Shown: positions 16,256 to 24,992 of the stretch, in pieces
Position numbering within the stretch: the first letter of the stretch is position 1
Layout: every line of letters starts with the position of its first letter
From: Kribbella kalugense
GTDB lineage: Bacteria; Actinomycetota; Actinomycetes; Propionibacteriales; Kribbellaceae
Assembly: GCF_004365875.1 (NCBI RefSeq)
Contig: NZ_SODF01000002.1
Span: forward strand, 558,001-622,000
Reading direction: 5' to 3'
Length of the DNA stretch: 64,000 bases
Made by a program: the position numbers and the translations under genes
Notes under the pieces: model-generated
Databases searched by the model: none
What the model was told of the DNA's origin: nothing
The model's input: only the letters and a program-made list of their open reading frames with translations

Positions 16256-17485
16256 ATGAGCAAGGGAACGGTCGGCGGCGGCGGTACGACGATGCTGCGG
16301 CGGATCAATGTCGCCTCGGTCCTGGACGCGGTCCGCCGATCCGCGCCGGCACCGCTGCGGGTCGCCGAGCTGGTCGAGCGGACCGGTCTGGCCAGGCCGA
16401 CCGTCGCCCAGGCCGTCGACGAGCTGCTCGACGCCGGCTGGCTGCAGCAGCACGGCCCGGACTCCGCGGACCGTTCACTCGGCCGCCCGGCGATCCGAGT
16501 CTCACTGCGTGGCCGGGCCGCACCGGTCCTCGGTCTGGACGTCGGCCCGCACCGGGTGACCGTCGGTGTCTCCGACCTGGCCGGTCGCAAGCTGTCGCTG
16601 GTACGGCGCTCTGGCCCCGGCTGGACCGCACAAGAGCTGCTCGGCGTCATCGGTGAGGTGATCACCGAGGCGCTGGCCGAGGCCGAGGTGCCGGCCGAGG
16701 ACGTTGCGGCCGTGGTCGCCGCGAGCCCCGGCATCGTCGACGAGCACACCGGACGGGTCCAGCTGGTCCCGTCCGTGCCGGGCTGGTCAGCGATCGACCT
16801 GATCAAGCACGTCCGCGGCCTGCTCGACTGCCCGGTCATGCTGGACAACGACGCCAACCTGGCCGCGCTGGCGATCGCCGCCGCCCGGGGTGGCACCGGC
16901 ACGCTGCTGGCGGTCCAGTGGGGCGAGCGGCTCGGTGCCGGCATCGTCATCGACGGCCGGCTGCACCGTGGCACCGGAGCGGCCGGTGAGATCGGCTTCA
17001 TCGCCACTGGTCCGGATGACGTGATCAACCCCGAGGACAGCCGCGGACCGCTGGAGCGAGCGGTCGGCTCGGAAGCGATCGCCGCACTGGGTCGTCAGGC
17101 TGCCCTGGATCACCCGGAGTCGCGCCTCGCCGAGCTGGGCGGAGACCAGCTGGACACCGCGGACGTATTCGCCGCCGCGGCCGAACGTGATCCCGTGGCG
17201 CAGGCCGTCGTACAGCAGGTCGCTCGTGCGTTCGCCCGCGCGCTGGCTCCCTCAATACTGGTTCTGGACCCGACAGCAGTGGTGATCGGTGGCGGTGTCG
17301 CCCGTGCTGGCGCCGTCCTGCTGGATGCCATCTCCGACCAGCTGCGGCTGCTGACGCTCAACCACCCCAAGCTGGAGCTGTCCGCGCTGGCTGAGGACGC
17401 TGTGGTGACTGGTGCGATGCGGATGGCGTTGGACGAGGTGTGGCAGCGCAAGCTCCCCACCCCGGCGATGACCAGCACTACCTAG
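16256..17485 (+). CDS. ROK family transcriptional regulator
   Basis: 409 residues from the ATG at 16256, with AAGGGG about 7 nt upstream. Residues 20-75 are a winged helix (ASVLDAVRRSAP, then GLARPTVAQAVDELLDAGWL). The rest is a sugar-kinase-like ROK fold with the phosphate loop LGLDVGPHRVTVG and the LDNDANLAALA motif. The ROK zinc-binding signature CxCGxxGCxE is absent; where it should be there is RGPLERAVGSEAI. The sugar-sensing mode is therefore altered, and the protein is most likely a repressor and not an active kinase. A -10-like TATACT lies at 16223-16228. The 3' end overlaps the convergent hydrolase gene by 4 bp (CTAG). Confidence 0.85.
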   Translation: MSKGTVGGGGTTMLRRINVASVLDAVRRSAPAPLRVAELVERTGLARPTVAQAVDELLDAGWLQQHGPDSADRSLGRPAIRVSLRGRAAPVLGLDVGPHRVTVGVSDLAGRKLSLVRRSGPGWTAQELLGVIGEVITEALAEAEVPAEDVAAVVAASPGIVDEHTGRVQLVPSVPGWSAIDLIKHVRGLLDCPVMLDNDANLAALAIAAARGGTGTLLAVQWGERLGAGIVIDGRLHRGTGAAGEIGFIATGPDDVINPEDSRGPLERAVGSEAIAALGRQAALDHPESRLAELGGDQLDTADVFAAAAERDPVAQAVVQQVARAFARALAPSILVLDPTAVVIGGGVARAGAVLLDAISDQLRLLTLNHPKLELSALAEDAVVTGAMRMALDEVWQRKLPTPAMTSTT

Positions 17486-18228
17486 TTAGTAGCGGCCGCG
17501 ATCGCGTCTGGTCGGTCGAGGTGGACGAGGTGTGCGGAGTCCGGCAGCACCTCGACAGTCCCGTCGAGTACATCGGCCAATCGGCGCTGACCCGCCAGCC
17601 AGCGGTTCGCGGTGAAGCGTGAGCTGCCGCCGGTCGCCACCAGCAACACGGTCGGCGCGATCTCACCGACCGGTACCGCGGTCAGCTTGCCCACCTCCGC
17701 GGCCAGCTCCCAGCTGCTCGCCAACTCGTCCCAGAACAGCAGCCAGGACGACTGCCCGCCGTACCGGGTCCTGGCGGTTGCCTTCGACAACGGGTCTCGC
17801 TTCGTGATGCTGCCGATCCGGACACTCAGCCACCGCACCGCCGGACCATAGAGCTGCGGTACGCCGATCCGCCCGAGGAACCGCACCACCGCCCGAATGG
17901 CCCGATCACCCCGTGCCCCTGGGTAGAACGCCCGCCAGCCGGTCTCCGAGGTCAGACTCGTGTCGACCAGCACCAGCCGGGTCACCTCGAGCGGCCGGGT
18001 CAACGCCCACCGCAGCACGGCCAGCCCACCGATCGAGTGACCGATCAGTCCGATCTCCGCATCGGGCGGTACGTCGGCCGCCGCCCGCAGCGCGTCCACT
18101 TCGGACGTGATCGGCGTACGCCACGGATCGATGACGCGGACGTCCTCTTCCGGCAACAGCTCGACCACCCGGGCGAACTCCTCCGGAGTCTCGGCCAGGC
18201 CGGGCACCACGATCCAGATCACGGTCAT
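17482..18228 (-). CDS. Alpha/beta hydrolase
   Basis: 248 residues from the ATG at 18228, which overlaps the stop of the upstream DUF998 gene (ATGA). Alpha/beta hydrolase fold: VVPGLAETPEE oxyanion strand, GHSIGGLAVLRWAL nucleophile elbow with the catalytic Ser, VLVDTSL strand, and DSAHLVHLDRPD with the catalytic His near the C-terminus. The family covers esterases, lipases, haloperoxidases and C-C hydrolases; the substrate is not predictable. It is presumably cytoplasmic, since no signal peptide is present. Translational coupling to a small membrane protein suggests a shared, possibly lipid-related, role (inference). Confidence 0.82.
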   Translation of the reverse strand: MTVIWIVVPGLAETPEEFARVVELLPEEDVRVIDPWRTPITSEVDALRAAADVPPDAEIGLIGHSIGGLAVLRWALTRPLEVTRLVLVDTSLTSETGWRAFYPGARGDRAIRAVVRFLGRIGVPQLYGPAVRWLSVRIGSITKRDPLSKATARTRYGGQSSWLLFWDELASSWELAAEVGKLTAVPVGEIAPTVLLVATGGSSRFTANRWLAGQRRLADVLDGTVEVLPDSAHLVHLDRPDAIAAATN

Positions 18229-18890
18229 CGAGACAAAGCTTGCCTCAGACCTGGTAACAAAGTCCCCAACATTACGCAGAAAAGGACCGTCGAGACCCGC
18301 TGCAGGATGCCCGGTGCAACCACCTCGGCACCGCTCAGCGTCTCGTAGGCGACCACTGACCCGAGCCAGACCTGCGTGACCACGACCCCAGCGGACAGCG
18401 AGGCGACCACCTTGCTGAACCACGGACCGCGCCACAGTGCCAAGACCGCGAAGACACCCATGGCGATGGTTCCGGCGCCCGCGATCGTCGAGGTCGCCTC
18501 GTGCAGGACGAGTGCTGCACCTGCCTGGCCGCTCCCCTCCGAGTTCTGGCACGCCACGCTCGCCGACGGCGCGCAGTCCATCGGTGAGAACGAGTCGAAG
18601 ACGGTCCCGACGGCGAAGGTCGCCGTACTGATCAGCAACCCCGCCACCAGACGGCGTCCGCGAGCCGCCTGACGGACCAGCAGGACCGCGACCAGGGTCA
18701 GCACGCTGCTGGAGAGGTCCATCGCTCGCGCGTACAGACTGGTCGCCTGGTCCCGCGCGCCGAGCTCGCTGAGGAACGAGGTCCGGACGTCCAGCGGGAA
18801 GCCGGCCGCTGCCTCCAGCAACAGGCTGCAGTAGAGCACGCCGGCGGCAATCATCAGGTTGCGGGCCAGGCGATACGGTACGGCGACCAT
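18225..18890 (-). CDS. DUF998 family integral membrane protein
   Basis: 221 residues. About six hydrophobic segments are visible, starting LMIAAGVLYCSLLLEAAAG, then SSSVLTLVAVLLV, LVAGLLISTATFAVGTVF, ATSTIAGAGTIAMGVFAVLALW, VVASLSAGVVVTQVWLGSVVA and VSTVLFCVMLGTLLPGL. The FDSFSPMDCAPS and SFLSELGARDQ stretches match the conserved loops of DUF998 proteins, whose function is unknown. It is the first gene of a two-gene run with the hydrolase (4-bp overlap) and is divergent from lysX across a 110-bp spacer that holds tandem 12-bp repeats. Confidence 0.75.
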   Translation of the reverse strand: MVAVPYRLARNLMIAAGVLYCSLLLEAAAGFPLDVRTSFLSELGARDQATSLYARAMDLSSSVLTLVAVLLVRQAARGRRLVAGLLISTATFAVGTVFDSFSPMDCAPSASVACQNSEGSGQAGAALVLHEATSTIAGAGTIAMGVFAVLALWRGPWFSKVVASLSAGVVVTQVWLGSVVAYETLSGAEVVAPGILQRVSTVLFCVMLGTLLPGLRQALSR

Positions 18891-18923
18891 GCTCGTCAGC
18901 GTGGCATGTCAACCAAAGTATTG

Positions 18924-18959
18924 GCTGTAGCGTCAGCTGTAGTGTTTGGGGTAGTGCTA
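18924..18959. repeat. Three tandem 12-bp repeats between DUF998 gene and lysX
   Basis: GCTGTAGCGTCA (18924-18935), GCTGTAGTGTTT (18936-18947) and GGGGTAGTGCTA (18948-18959) follow each other with exact 12-bp phasing. The GTAGYG core is shared by all three. The block lies in a divergent promoter region, 34 bp from the DUF998 start and 41 bp from the lysX start. A cooperative activator or repressor array for lysX, the DUF998 gene or both is plausible. I do not recognise the motif. Confidence 0.45.
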
Positions 18960-19000
18960 GGTCGACCGAAGTCTCAGCGAACTAATGGGATGATCGGCTG

Positions 19001-22000
19001 GTGCGGTCGGAACAAACAGCAGTGATACCGGTGTGGCAGCACCGTGCGGCGGTCTGGGTGGGCCGCGTCGTCGTGCTCGCCTCGGTCTGGTCGTTCCTCG
19101 CCATTCCGCTGCACGTCGGTGCGCCGATCTTCGTCAAGCACGTGGACATGGCGTTCGACTTCGTCGGCATCCCGGCCGGGCACACGATCTTCTCCGCCGT
19201 CTACCTCGCGGTCGTCGGCAGCGCCTTGCTGCGCGGTAAGAGAGCCGCGCTGCTCTGGGTGCTGTGGGTCTTCGAGGCGCTGTGGCTGTTCGGCCTGACC
19301 GGGTACATCGCGTTCAGCACCGTCCGGTTGAGCAGCCCCGGGAGCGCCGACCTGCTGTCCGACCTCGACCGCACCACAGTGCAGGACCTCGAGTGGGCCA
19401 TCGTCCAGTGGTTCGTGGTCGCCGCACTGATCGTGCTGCTGTGGAAGATCCGCGGCGCGTTCCCGGCCCGGCTCGCGGTCGGCACCCGCCGGCTCGCGGT
19501 CGGCGCGCTGGTATTCGGCATGCTGATCTCGATCGCGGTCAGTGTCACGCTGACGCAGATCTTCCCGCGGACGCTGAGCGGTCAGCGGCAGAAGGTCGGC
19601 TGGGCGATCATCGCCGCCCTCGGTCAGTCCCGCAGCAAGATGGGCGGCCACGAAGGGCACGGCTGGATCGGCCTGTCGGTCGGCGCGATCTCGGCGGCCT
19701 CGCTGGTGATCGCGTTCTGGATCTTCCTCCGCTCGGTCCAGCGGGTCCGGTACCTGACCCAGCCGGAGGAGCTCGAGGTACGACGGCTCCTGTTGCTGCA
19801 CGGCGAGCGGGACTCGCTCGGGTACTTCGCCACCCGCCGGGACAAGGCGGTCGTGTTCGCCCCGGGCAACGACGCCGCGATCGCGTACCGCGTGGTGAAC
19901 GGCGTCAGCCTGGCCAGCGGCGATCCACTCGGCGACCCGGTCGCCTGGCCAGCCGCGATCCAGCGCTGGCTCGCCGAAGCCCGAACATACGGCTGGTCCC
20001 CGGCGGTCCTGTCGGCGAGCGAGGAGGCTGCGCAGGCGTACGTCGACGCCGGCCTGCGCGCGTTGTCGATGGGTGACGAGGCGATCATCGACGTTGCGGA
20101 CTTCACCCTTGAGGGCCGGACGATGCGACCGGTCCGGCAGGCGGTGACCCGCGTACAGCGGGCCGGGTACCACGCGGAGGTCGTGCGGCACGGGGACCTG
20201 TCGCCGGACGCGTTGGCGAACTACGTGCACCTGGCCGAGAAGTGGCGCGGTGCGCGGACCGAGCGTGGGTTCTCGATGGCGCTCGGGCGGCTCGGTGATC
20301 CGGCCGACGCGCGGTGCGTGATGGTGATCGCGCGGGACTCGGACGGCGTCGTACGCGGACTGCTGTCGTTCGTGCCGTGGGGTGTGCGGGGCGTCTCGCT
20401 CGACGTGATGCGGCGCGATCCGGAGTCCGCGAACGGCTTGATGGAGTTCATGGTGACCTCGTTGATCGAGGCGTCCGGCGATCTCGGCGTACACCGGATC
20501 TCGCTGAACTTCGCGATGTTCCGGGAGATCTTCAGCGACGCCGAGCGGGTCGGCGCCGGTCCGGTACTGCGCCTGACGAACGCGTTGCTCACAGGGGCCT
20601 CCCGCTTCTGGCAACTGGAGAGTCTGTATCAGTCGAACGAGAAGTATCTGCCACGCTGGTCGCCGCGGTTGATGTGTTACTCGCGGGGTGCGTCGCTCGC
20701 GCAGGTGGTGCTGGCGGCCGGTACTGCCGAAGGCTTCCTGCCGGCGCCGCGGCCGTGGACCCGGGTCGACAGCGTCGAGGCGGCCGAGCGGCACGCGATC
20801 AGGGCGGCGGACGGACGGGCGTTCGCGGCGGCCGTACGCGAGCAGGAACAGGAGCTGCTGCGGCCGGCCTTGCCGGAGCGGAAGCTGACCGAACAGGAGC
20901 AGATCCGGCGGGCCAAGCTGACCGAGCTCGTTGCTGCCGGCATCGATCCCTACCCGGTGAGTGTGCCGCGGACGGAGACGCTGGAGCGGGTGCGGGAGCT
21001 GTACCCGAACCTTCCGCCCGATCACCACACCGATCACCTGGTGTCCGTGACCGGCCGGGTGACCCGGATGCGGAACCATGGCGGGCTCTCGTTCGCGCAA
21101 CTGCAGGACGGGCTGACCCAGTTGCAGGTGATGTTCACGGCCGAGGCGTGTGGCGACGTACCGCTGGAGCAGTGGCGGCGCTTGGTCGACATCGGCGACC
21201 ATGTCAGCGTGACCGGCGAGGTCGTAACGAGCCGCCGAGGTGAGCTGTCGATCGCGGCGACGTCGTGGGTGATGGCGGCCAAGTGCCTGCATCCGTTGCC
21301 GGACAAGCGGAAGGGGTTCACCGACCCCGAGGCCCGGGTCCGGCAGCGGCATATCGACCTGGTGATGAACCCGGACTCGCTGCGGATGATGCAGCACCGC
21401 AGTGCCGCCGTACGGGCCCTGCGCAACGGTTTCGAGTCGCGTGGGTTCATCGAGGTGGAGACGCCGATGCTGCAGGCGGTGCACGGCGGGGCGAACGCGC
21501 GGCCGTTCATCACGCACATCAACGCCTACGACACCGAGCTGTTTCTGCGAATCGCGCCGGAGCTGTTCCTGAAGCGGCTCAGCGTCGGCGGGATGGGCAA
21601 GATCTTCGAGCTGAACCGGAACTTCCGCAACGAGGGCGCCGACGCGACCCACAACCCGGAGTTCACCTCGGTCGAGGCCTACCAGCCATACGCCGACTAT
21701 CACGTGATGCGGGAGCTCACCCGCGAGCTGCTGATCGAGGCCGCGACAGCGGTCTTCGGCAAGCCGGTGGTCTGCCGGGGCGACGAGGAGATCGACATCT
21801 CCGGCGAGTGGCCGGTGGTCACGGTCCACGACGCGGTCGGTTACGCCGCCGGGGCGACGCTCGATGTGGACACGCCCGTCGAGCGACTGCGGGAGCTCTG
21901 CGCGGAGCACGGCGTACACACGACGTTCGAGATGTCCGCCGGCGAGCTGGTGCTGGAGCTGTACGACGAGCTGGTCGAGCCGAACACCTCGTTCCCGACG

Positions 22001-22357
22001 TTCTACACCGACTTCCCGCTGGAGACCTCGCCGCTGACCCGGACCCACCGCTCCGAGCCGCGGCTCGCCGAGCGCTGGGATCTGGTTGCCTTCGGCGCCG
22101 AGATCGGTACGGCGTACTCCGAGCTGGTCGACCCGGTCGAGCAGCGCCGCCGGCTCACCGAGCAGTCGCTGAAGGCCGCGGCCGGCGACCCGGAGGCGAT
22201 GTCGCTGGACGAGGATTTCCTCTCCGCGCTCGAGTACGCGATGCCGCCGAGCGGCGGTCTGGGCATCGGCGTGGACCGGGTGATGATGATGCTGACCGGC
22301 CAGAACATCCGCAGCACGTTGGCGTTCCCGTTCGTTCGTCCCGCTGCTAGGGACTGA
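19001..22357 (+). CDS. lysX: LysX: phosphatidylglycerol lysyltransferase fused to lysyl-tRNA synthetase
   Basis: 1118 residues from a GTG. The N-terminal 250 residues hold about six membrane helices. Residues about 255-570 are the DUF2156 lysyltransferase domain, with RRDKAVVFAPGND and GVRGVSLDVMRRDPE. An OB-fold anticodon domain follows near 660-760 (VTGRVTRMRNHGGLSFAQLQDG), then a class II LysRS catalytic domain with motif 2 FRNEGADATHNPEFT and motif 3 GGLGIGVDRVMMML. It charges lysine and transfers it to phosphatidylglycerol, giving lysyl-phosphatidylglycerol, which lowers surface charge and protects against cationic peptides. This fused arrangement is known from mycobacteria. Possible resistance to a neighbouring peptide product is speculation. 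Confidence 0.93.
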   Translation: MRSEQTAVIPVWQHRAAVWVGRVVVLASVWSFLAIPLHVGAPIFVKHVDMAFDFVGIPAGHTIFSAVYLAVVGSALLRGKRAALLWVLWVFEALWLFGLTGYIAFSTVRLSSPGSADLLSDLDRTTVQDLEWAIVQWFVVAALIVLLWKIRGAFPARLAVGTRRLAVGALVFGMLISIAVSVTLTQIFPRTLSGQRQKVGWAIIAALGQSRSKMGGHEGHGWIGLSVGAISAASLVIAFWIFLRSVQRVRYLTQPEELEVRRLLLLHGERDSLGYFATRRDKAVVFAPGNDAAIAYRVVNGVSLASGDPLGDPVAWPAAIQRWLAEARTYGWSPAVLSASEEAAQAYVDAGLRALSMGDEAIIDVADFTLEGRTMRPVRQAVTRVQRAGYHAEVVRHGDLSPDALANYVHLAEKWRGARTERGFSMALGRLGDPADARCVMVIARDSDGVVRGLLSFVPWGVRGVSLDVMRRDPESANGLMEFMVTSLIEASGDLGVHRISLNFAMFREIFSDAERVGAGPVLRLTNALLTGASRFWQLESLYQSNEKYLPRWSPRLMCYSRGASLAQVVLAAGTAEGFLPAPRPWTRVDSVEAAERHAIRAADGRAFAAAVREQEQELLRPALPERKLTEQEQIRRAKLTELVAAGIDPYPVSVPRTETLERVRELYPNLPPDHHTDHLVSVTGRVTRMRNHGGLSFAQLQDGLTQLQVMFTAEACGDVPLEQWRRLVDIGDHVSVTGEVVTSRRGELSIAATSWVMAAKCLHPLPDKRKGFTDPEARVRQRHIDLVMNPDSLRMMQHRSAAVRALRNGFESRGFIEVETPMLQAVHGGANARPFITHINAYDTELFLRIAPELFLKRLSVGGMGKIFELNRNFRNEGADATHNPEFTSVEAYQPYADYHVMRELTRELLIEAATAVFGKPVVCRGDEEIDISGEWPVVTVHDAVGYAAGATLDVDTPVERLRELCAEHGVHTTFEMSAGELVLELYDELVEPNTSFPTFYTDFPLETSPLTRTHRSEPRLAERWDLVAFGAEIGTAYSELVDPVEQRRRLTEQSLKAAAGDPEAMSLDEDFLSALEYAMPPSGGLGIGVDRVMMMLTGQNIRSTLAFPFVRPAARD

Positions 22358-22403
22358 CAGGTACTCTTGCTGCTTCAGGGGTGAGGACCTGGGGGGTAGG
22401 GGA

Positions 22404-23321
22404 ATGAGGCGCTGGGCTGCGCTCTGCGTAGGGGTGTGTTTGGTGACGGGCTGTGGTGCAAAGGCGGACTCTTCGTCGGGCCCCGTGGCACCGTCGCCCA
22501 GTAGTGCTGCGCCGGCGCCGGCGTCCTCGGTTCCGGCAGCGGGACCCTTGGGTACGGCGGCGTACCAGGCCGAACTGACCCGGATCGACCAGGCGCTGGC
22601 CGGACCGGCGTCGCGGCTGACGCGGGTACGCACGGCCGAAGGTCTGAGTGATGCCATGAACACGCTGGCGGAAGCACTCAACACGGTCGCGGTGCGGCTG
22701 GCCGCACTCAAGGTGACGTCGCGACTGGATGCCGGGCATTCGTTGCTGCAGGTGCGGATCGGTGTGGCTGCCACCCAGCTGACCGGACTGGCCGACGAGA
22801 CCGAGGACGACGCGCGGTGCGGCGGGGTCGCCTACACCTCACAGAACGTGCAGCGTCAGCTGCGCACCAACCTCAGCTCCGCACTCGTGCTCCTCCAACA
22901 GCTGAAGCTGACCTTCGGCAAGACGCTGCCCAACCCCGGTCCGGCGCCTGCGCAAAAACCTCCGGACAACGGCGACATCCTGGTACGGCGAGGTCCGAAC
23001 GGAACCGGACAGGTCAAGATCACCAACGGCACGGCGAAGGACGTCGCCGTCTCGATCGTCACCGACGGTCAGCCACCGAGCAGCCCACAGGTGATGGTGT
23101 ACATCCAGGCGACCAAGGCGACTACCGTGAAGCAGATCGGCGGCGCGTACCACCTCTACTTCAAGAGCGGCTCCGAGTGGGACCCTGACCGGCGCAAGTT
23201 CCGCTCGGGCTGCACGTTCAAGAAGTTCGCCCAAACCTTCGGACGCAACCAGGGCTGGCAGGTGAACCTCAAACCCATGGCCACCGGCAACGCCACCACC
23301 ACCGAGGTAGAGGCCTACTAG
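22404..23321 (+). CDS. Hypothetical lipoprotein
   Basis: 305 residues, ATG 22404 with GGGGGG 7 nt upstream. MRRWAALCVGVCLVTGCG is a lipoprotein signal with lipobox LVTG-C. A Ser/Pro/Ala-rich linker follows (about 25-50). The middle is helical (LTRIDQALAGPASRL, then MNTLAEALNTVAVRLAALKV). The C-terminal 130 residues look like a beta domain with a fairly conserved GQVKITNGTAKDVAVSIV and HLYFKSGSEWDPDRRKF. No enzyme motif is seen, and I do not recognise a named family. It is probably exposed at the outer face of the membrane. The stop overlaps the convergent Pro/Thr-rich gene in a shared CTAG. Confidence 0.72.
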   Translation: MRRWAALCVGVCLVTGCGAKADSSSGPVAPSPSSAAPAPASSVPAAGPLGTAAYQAELTRIDQALAGPASRLTRVRTAEGLSDAMNTLAEALNTVAVRLAALKVTSRLDAGHSLLQVRIGVAATQLTGLADETEDDARCGGVAYTSQNVQRQLRTNLSSALVLLQQLKLTFGKTLPNPGPAPAQKPPDNGDILVRRGPNGTGQVKITNGTAKDVAVSIVTDGQPPSSPQVMVYIQATKATTVKQIGGAYHLYFKSGSEWDPDRRKFRSGCTFKKFAQTFGRNQGWQVNLKPMATGNATTTEVEAY

Positions 23322-23929
23322 AGCCCGAGCGTGTCCAGGAGACCACCAAGGAGACCACCTAGGAGGCCCGGGTGGTCTGGGTCGCTGGGAGTCGTGGGTG
23401 GCGCGGTGGGGGTTGCGCTGGTTGGGGGCGGGGTTGCCGGCGGGACCGTGGTCGGCGGCTTGGTCGGGGCGGTGGTGGGGACCGTGGTCCGCTCGGTCGG
23501 CGGTGCGGTCGGGATCGTCCGGGGCTTCTCGGTCACACCGGGCGTCCTGGGCGCGCTCGTCTCGACGATCTCTGGGGTCGGCGTGCCCTGGGTGAGCATC
23601 GGGTACGACGAGGTGGTGGTGACACCGACCGGCGGCTGGGTCTCGCCGGGCTTGGTTGCTGTCGGCAACTGAGCCGGTACGGCGGTGGTCGGCGTCGTAC
23701 CCACTGACGGCGTCGTGGTGCGCGGGGCCGCCGGGACGTTCTGCGTCGGTCGGCCGGGCTCCAGGCCTGCGACCGGGTTGGCCGGCCGCGGACCACGGCC
23801 CTCGATGGCGAGGCCGATCAGCACCAGGCAGCCGAGCAGCAGGATTCCTGCGCCGGCGGCGGCCTGGCGGCGACGCCTCGGGTTCTGCCAGGGCGAGCGG
23901 CGGGAAGCCGCGGCAGAGATCGGTTTCAC
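23318..23929 (-). CDS. Membrane-anchored Pro/Thr-rich protein
   Basis: 203 residues. A basic N-terminus (SRRSPWQNPRRRRQ) is followed by one membrane helix (AAAGAGILLLGCLVLIGLAIE, about residues 23-43). The next 140 residues are extended and rich in Pro, Thr and Ala (TTTPSVGTTPTTAVPAQ, PTTAPTKPPTTVPPATPPP), a likely O-mannosylated wall-spanning linker. The C-terminus is LLGGLLGGLLDTLGL, a Gly/Leu amphipathic tail. No catalytic domain. The low-complexity frame has a continuous membrane-plus-linker logic, which argues that it is a real gene; the antisense frames in the same place lack this. Confidence 0.65.
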   Translation of the reverse strand: MKPISAAASRRSPWQNPRRRRQAAAGAGILLLGCLVLIGLAIEGRGPRPANPVAGLEPGRPTQNVPAAPRTTTPSVGTTPTTAVPAQLPTATKPGETQPPVGVTTTSSYPMLTQGTPTPEIVETSAPRTPGVTEKPRTIPTAPPTERTTVPTTAPTKPPTTVPPATPPPTSATPTAPPTTPSDPDHPGLLGGLLGGLLDTLGL

Positions 23930-24059
23930 AGTGCCCGCAGATTATCGGCCCAAGAGTCGATTCAAACAGCCCTTGGAAGAAATTCCACGAAAGTACTTCA
24001 CATTCTAGTAATTCAGAACATTTACGCGACCGTAGGAATGCGGTGTGTTAGCTGACCGC

Positions 24060-24890
24060 TCAGGTCAACGCCTGGAGACCGATGACGGAGAGCAGGCGGA
24101 GCTTCTCGGCGGCCTCGGTGTTGGGCGCGGCCGTGTACACGACGATGCGCAGATCGCTGCCCGGGACCGCGAGCACGTCGCAGTCGATGGTGAAATCGCC
24201 GACCTCGGGATGCCGGATGAGCTTGCGCTCGGTCTGGTGGAAACCGACGACCGGCTGATCCCACAGTTGCGCGAAGTCGTCGTACCGGGTGCGCAGCTCG
24301 TCGATCAACCCGCTGAGATCCGCGTCGTGCGGGTAGCGCGCGAGCGACGCGCGCAGATCCGTCACCATCGCGATCCGGAAGTCCCGCTGCTGCTCCGGTG
24401 TCTGGACCACGCGATCGCCGGGCGCCACGAAGTGCCGGTAGATGATGTTGCGCCACCACCCGCGCCACTGCGACGAATCGCCGATCATGGCAGCGAACAG
24501 CGGATTCCAGGTGATCATCGTCCAGGCGGCGTCGCACACGCACAACGGTGCGCCGTCCAACTGGTCCACGATCCGCTGCACACCGGGCGGGATGTACGCC
24601 GAGATCCGTCCGGGCGAGGGCTCGACCTCGCCCGCGAGTACGAACAAATGGTTGCGCTCGGCATCGGACAGCCGGAGCGCCCGGGCCAGCGCGGTCAGTA
24701 CCTGAGCGGACGGCGAGTCCGACCGGCCCTGCTCGAGCCGGACGATGTAGTCGACCGACAACCCGGCGAGGTGGGCCAACTCCTCACGCCGCAGCCCCGG
24801 CGCGCGCCGCTGACCGCCCGCGGGCAGCCCGACCTCCTCGGGCCGCACGCGATCCCGCCACGCGTGCAGCGTCCTGCCGAGCTCACCCAT
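24060..24890 (-). CDS. XRE-family regulator with MmyB-like ligand domain
   Basis: 276 residues. The N-terminal helix-turn-helix is GLRREELAHLAGLSVDYIVRLEQGR (shown in part: RREELAHLAGLS, residues about 32-58), with the LSDAERNHLFVLAG segment typical of the family. Residues about 105-270 form the MmyB-like PAS-type ligand domain, with MITWNPLFAAMIGD and VGFHQTERKLIRHPEVGDF. Such regulators commonly control a divergent short-chain dehydrogenase, exactly the arrangement seen here with the gene at 24993. Fatty-acid-like ligands have been proposed for the MmyB family. Candidate binding sites lie in the 102-bp spacer. The 130 bp between this gene and the Pro/Thr-rich gene show nothing recognisable. 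Confidence 0.88.
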   Translation of the reverse strand: MGELGRTLHAWRDRVRPEEVGLPAGGQRRAPGLRREELAHLAGLSVDYIVRLEQGRSDSPSAQVLTALARALRLSDAERNHLFVLAGEVEPSPGRISAYIPPGVQRIVDQLDGAPLCVCDAAWTMITWNPLFAAMIGDSSQWRGWWRNIIYRHFVAPGDRVVQTPEQQRDFRIAMVTDLRASLARYPHDADLSGLIDELRTRYDDFAQLWDQPVVGFHQTERKLIRHPEVGDFTIDCDVLAVPGSDLRIVVYTAAPNTEAAEKLRLLSVIGLQALT

Positions 24891-24925
24891 ATCCCCAGTA
24901 TTCCGCGCCCGGTCCGTATCAGCCT

Positions 24926-24981
24926 GGTACTGCCAATCCCTAGGACATCGCGGGTACTACCTGCTCACCAGTCATGACTGG
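24926..24981. promoter_or_regulatory. Candidate operators between XRE/MmyB regulator and SDR gene
   Basis: Two near-identical 9-mers, GGTACTGCC at 24926-24934 and GGTACTACC at 24953-24961, are 27 bp apart. A perfect 14-bp palindrome, CCAGTCATGACTGG, is at 24968-24981, 11 bp before the SDR start codon. Either could be bound by the MmyB-like regulator to control the SDR gene and itself. Confidence 0.45.
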
Positions 24982-24992
24982 AGAGTGAAGGC

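Noticed and set aside
18974..22774. 1266-codon open frame on the minus strand across lysX
   Set aside because: It is an antisense shadow of the lysX gene, rich in Arg, His and Gln with no domain; lysX on the plus strand has full-length domain matches.
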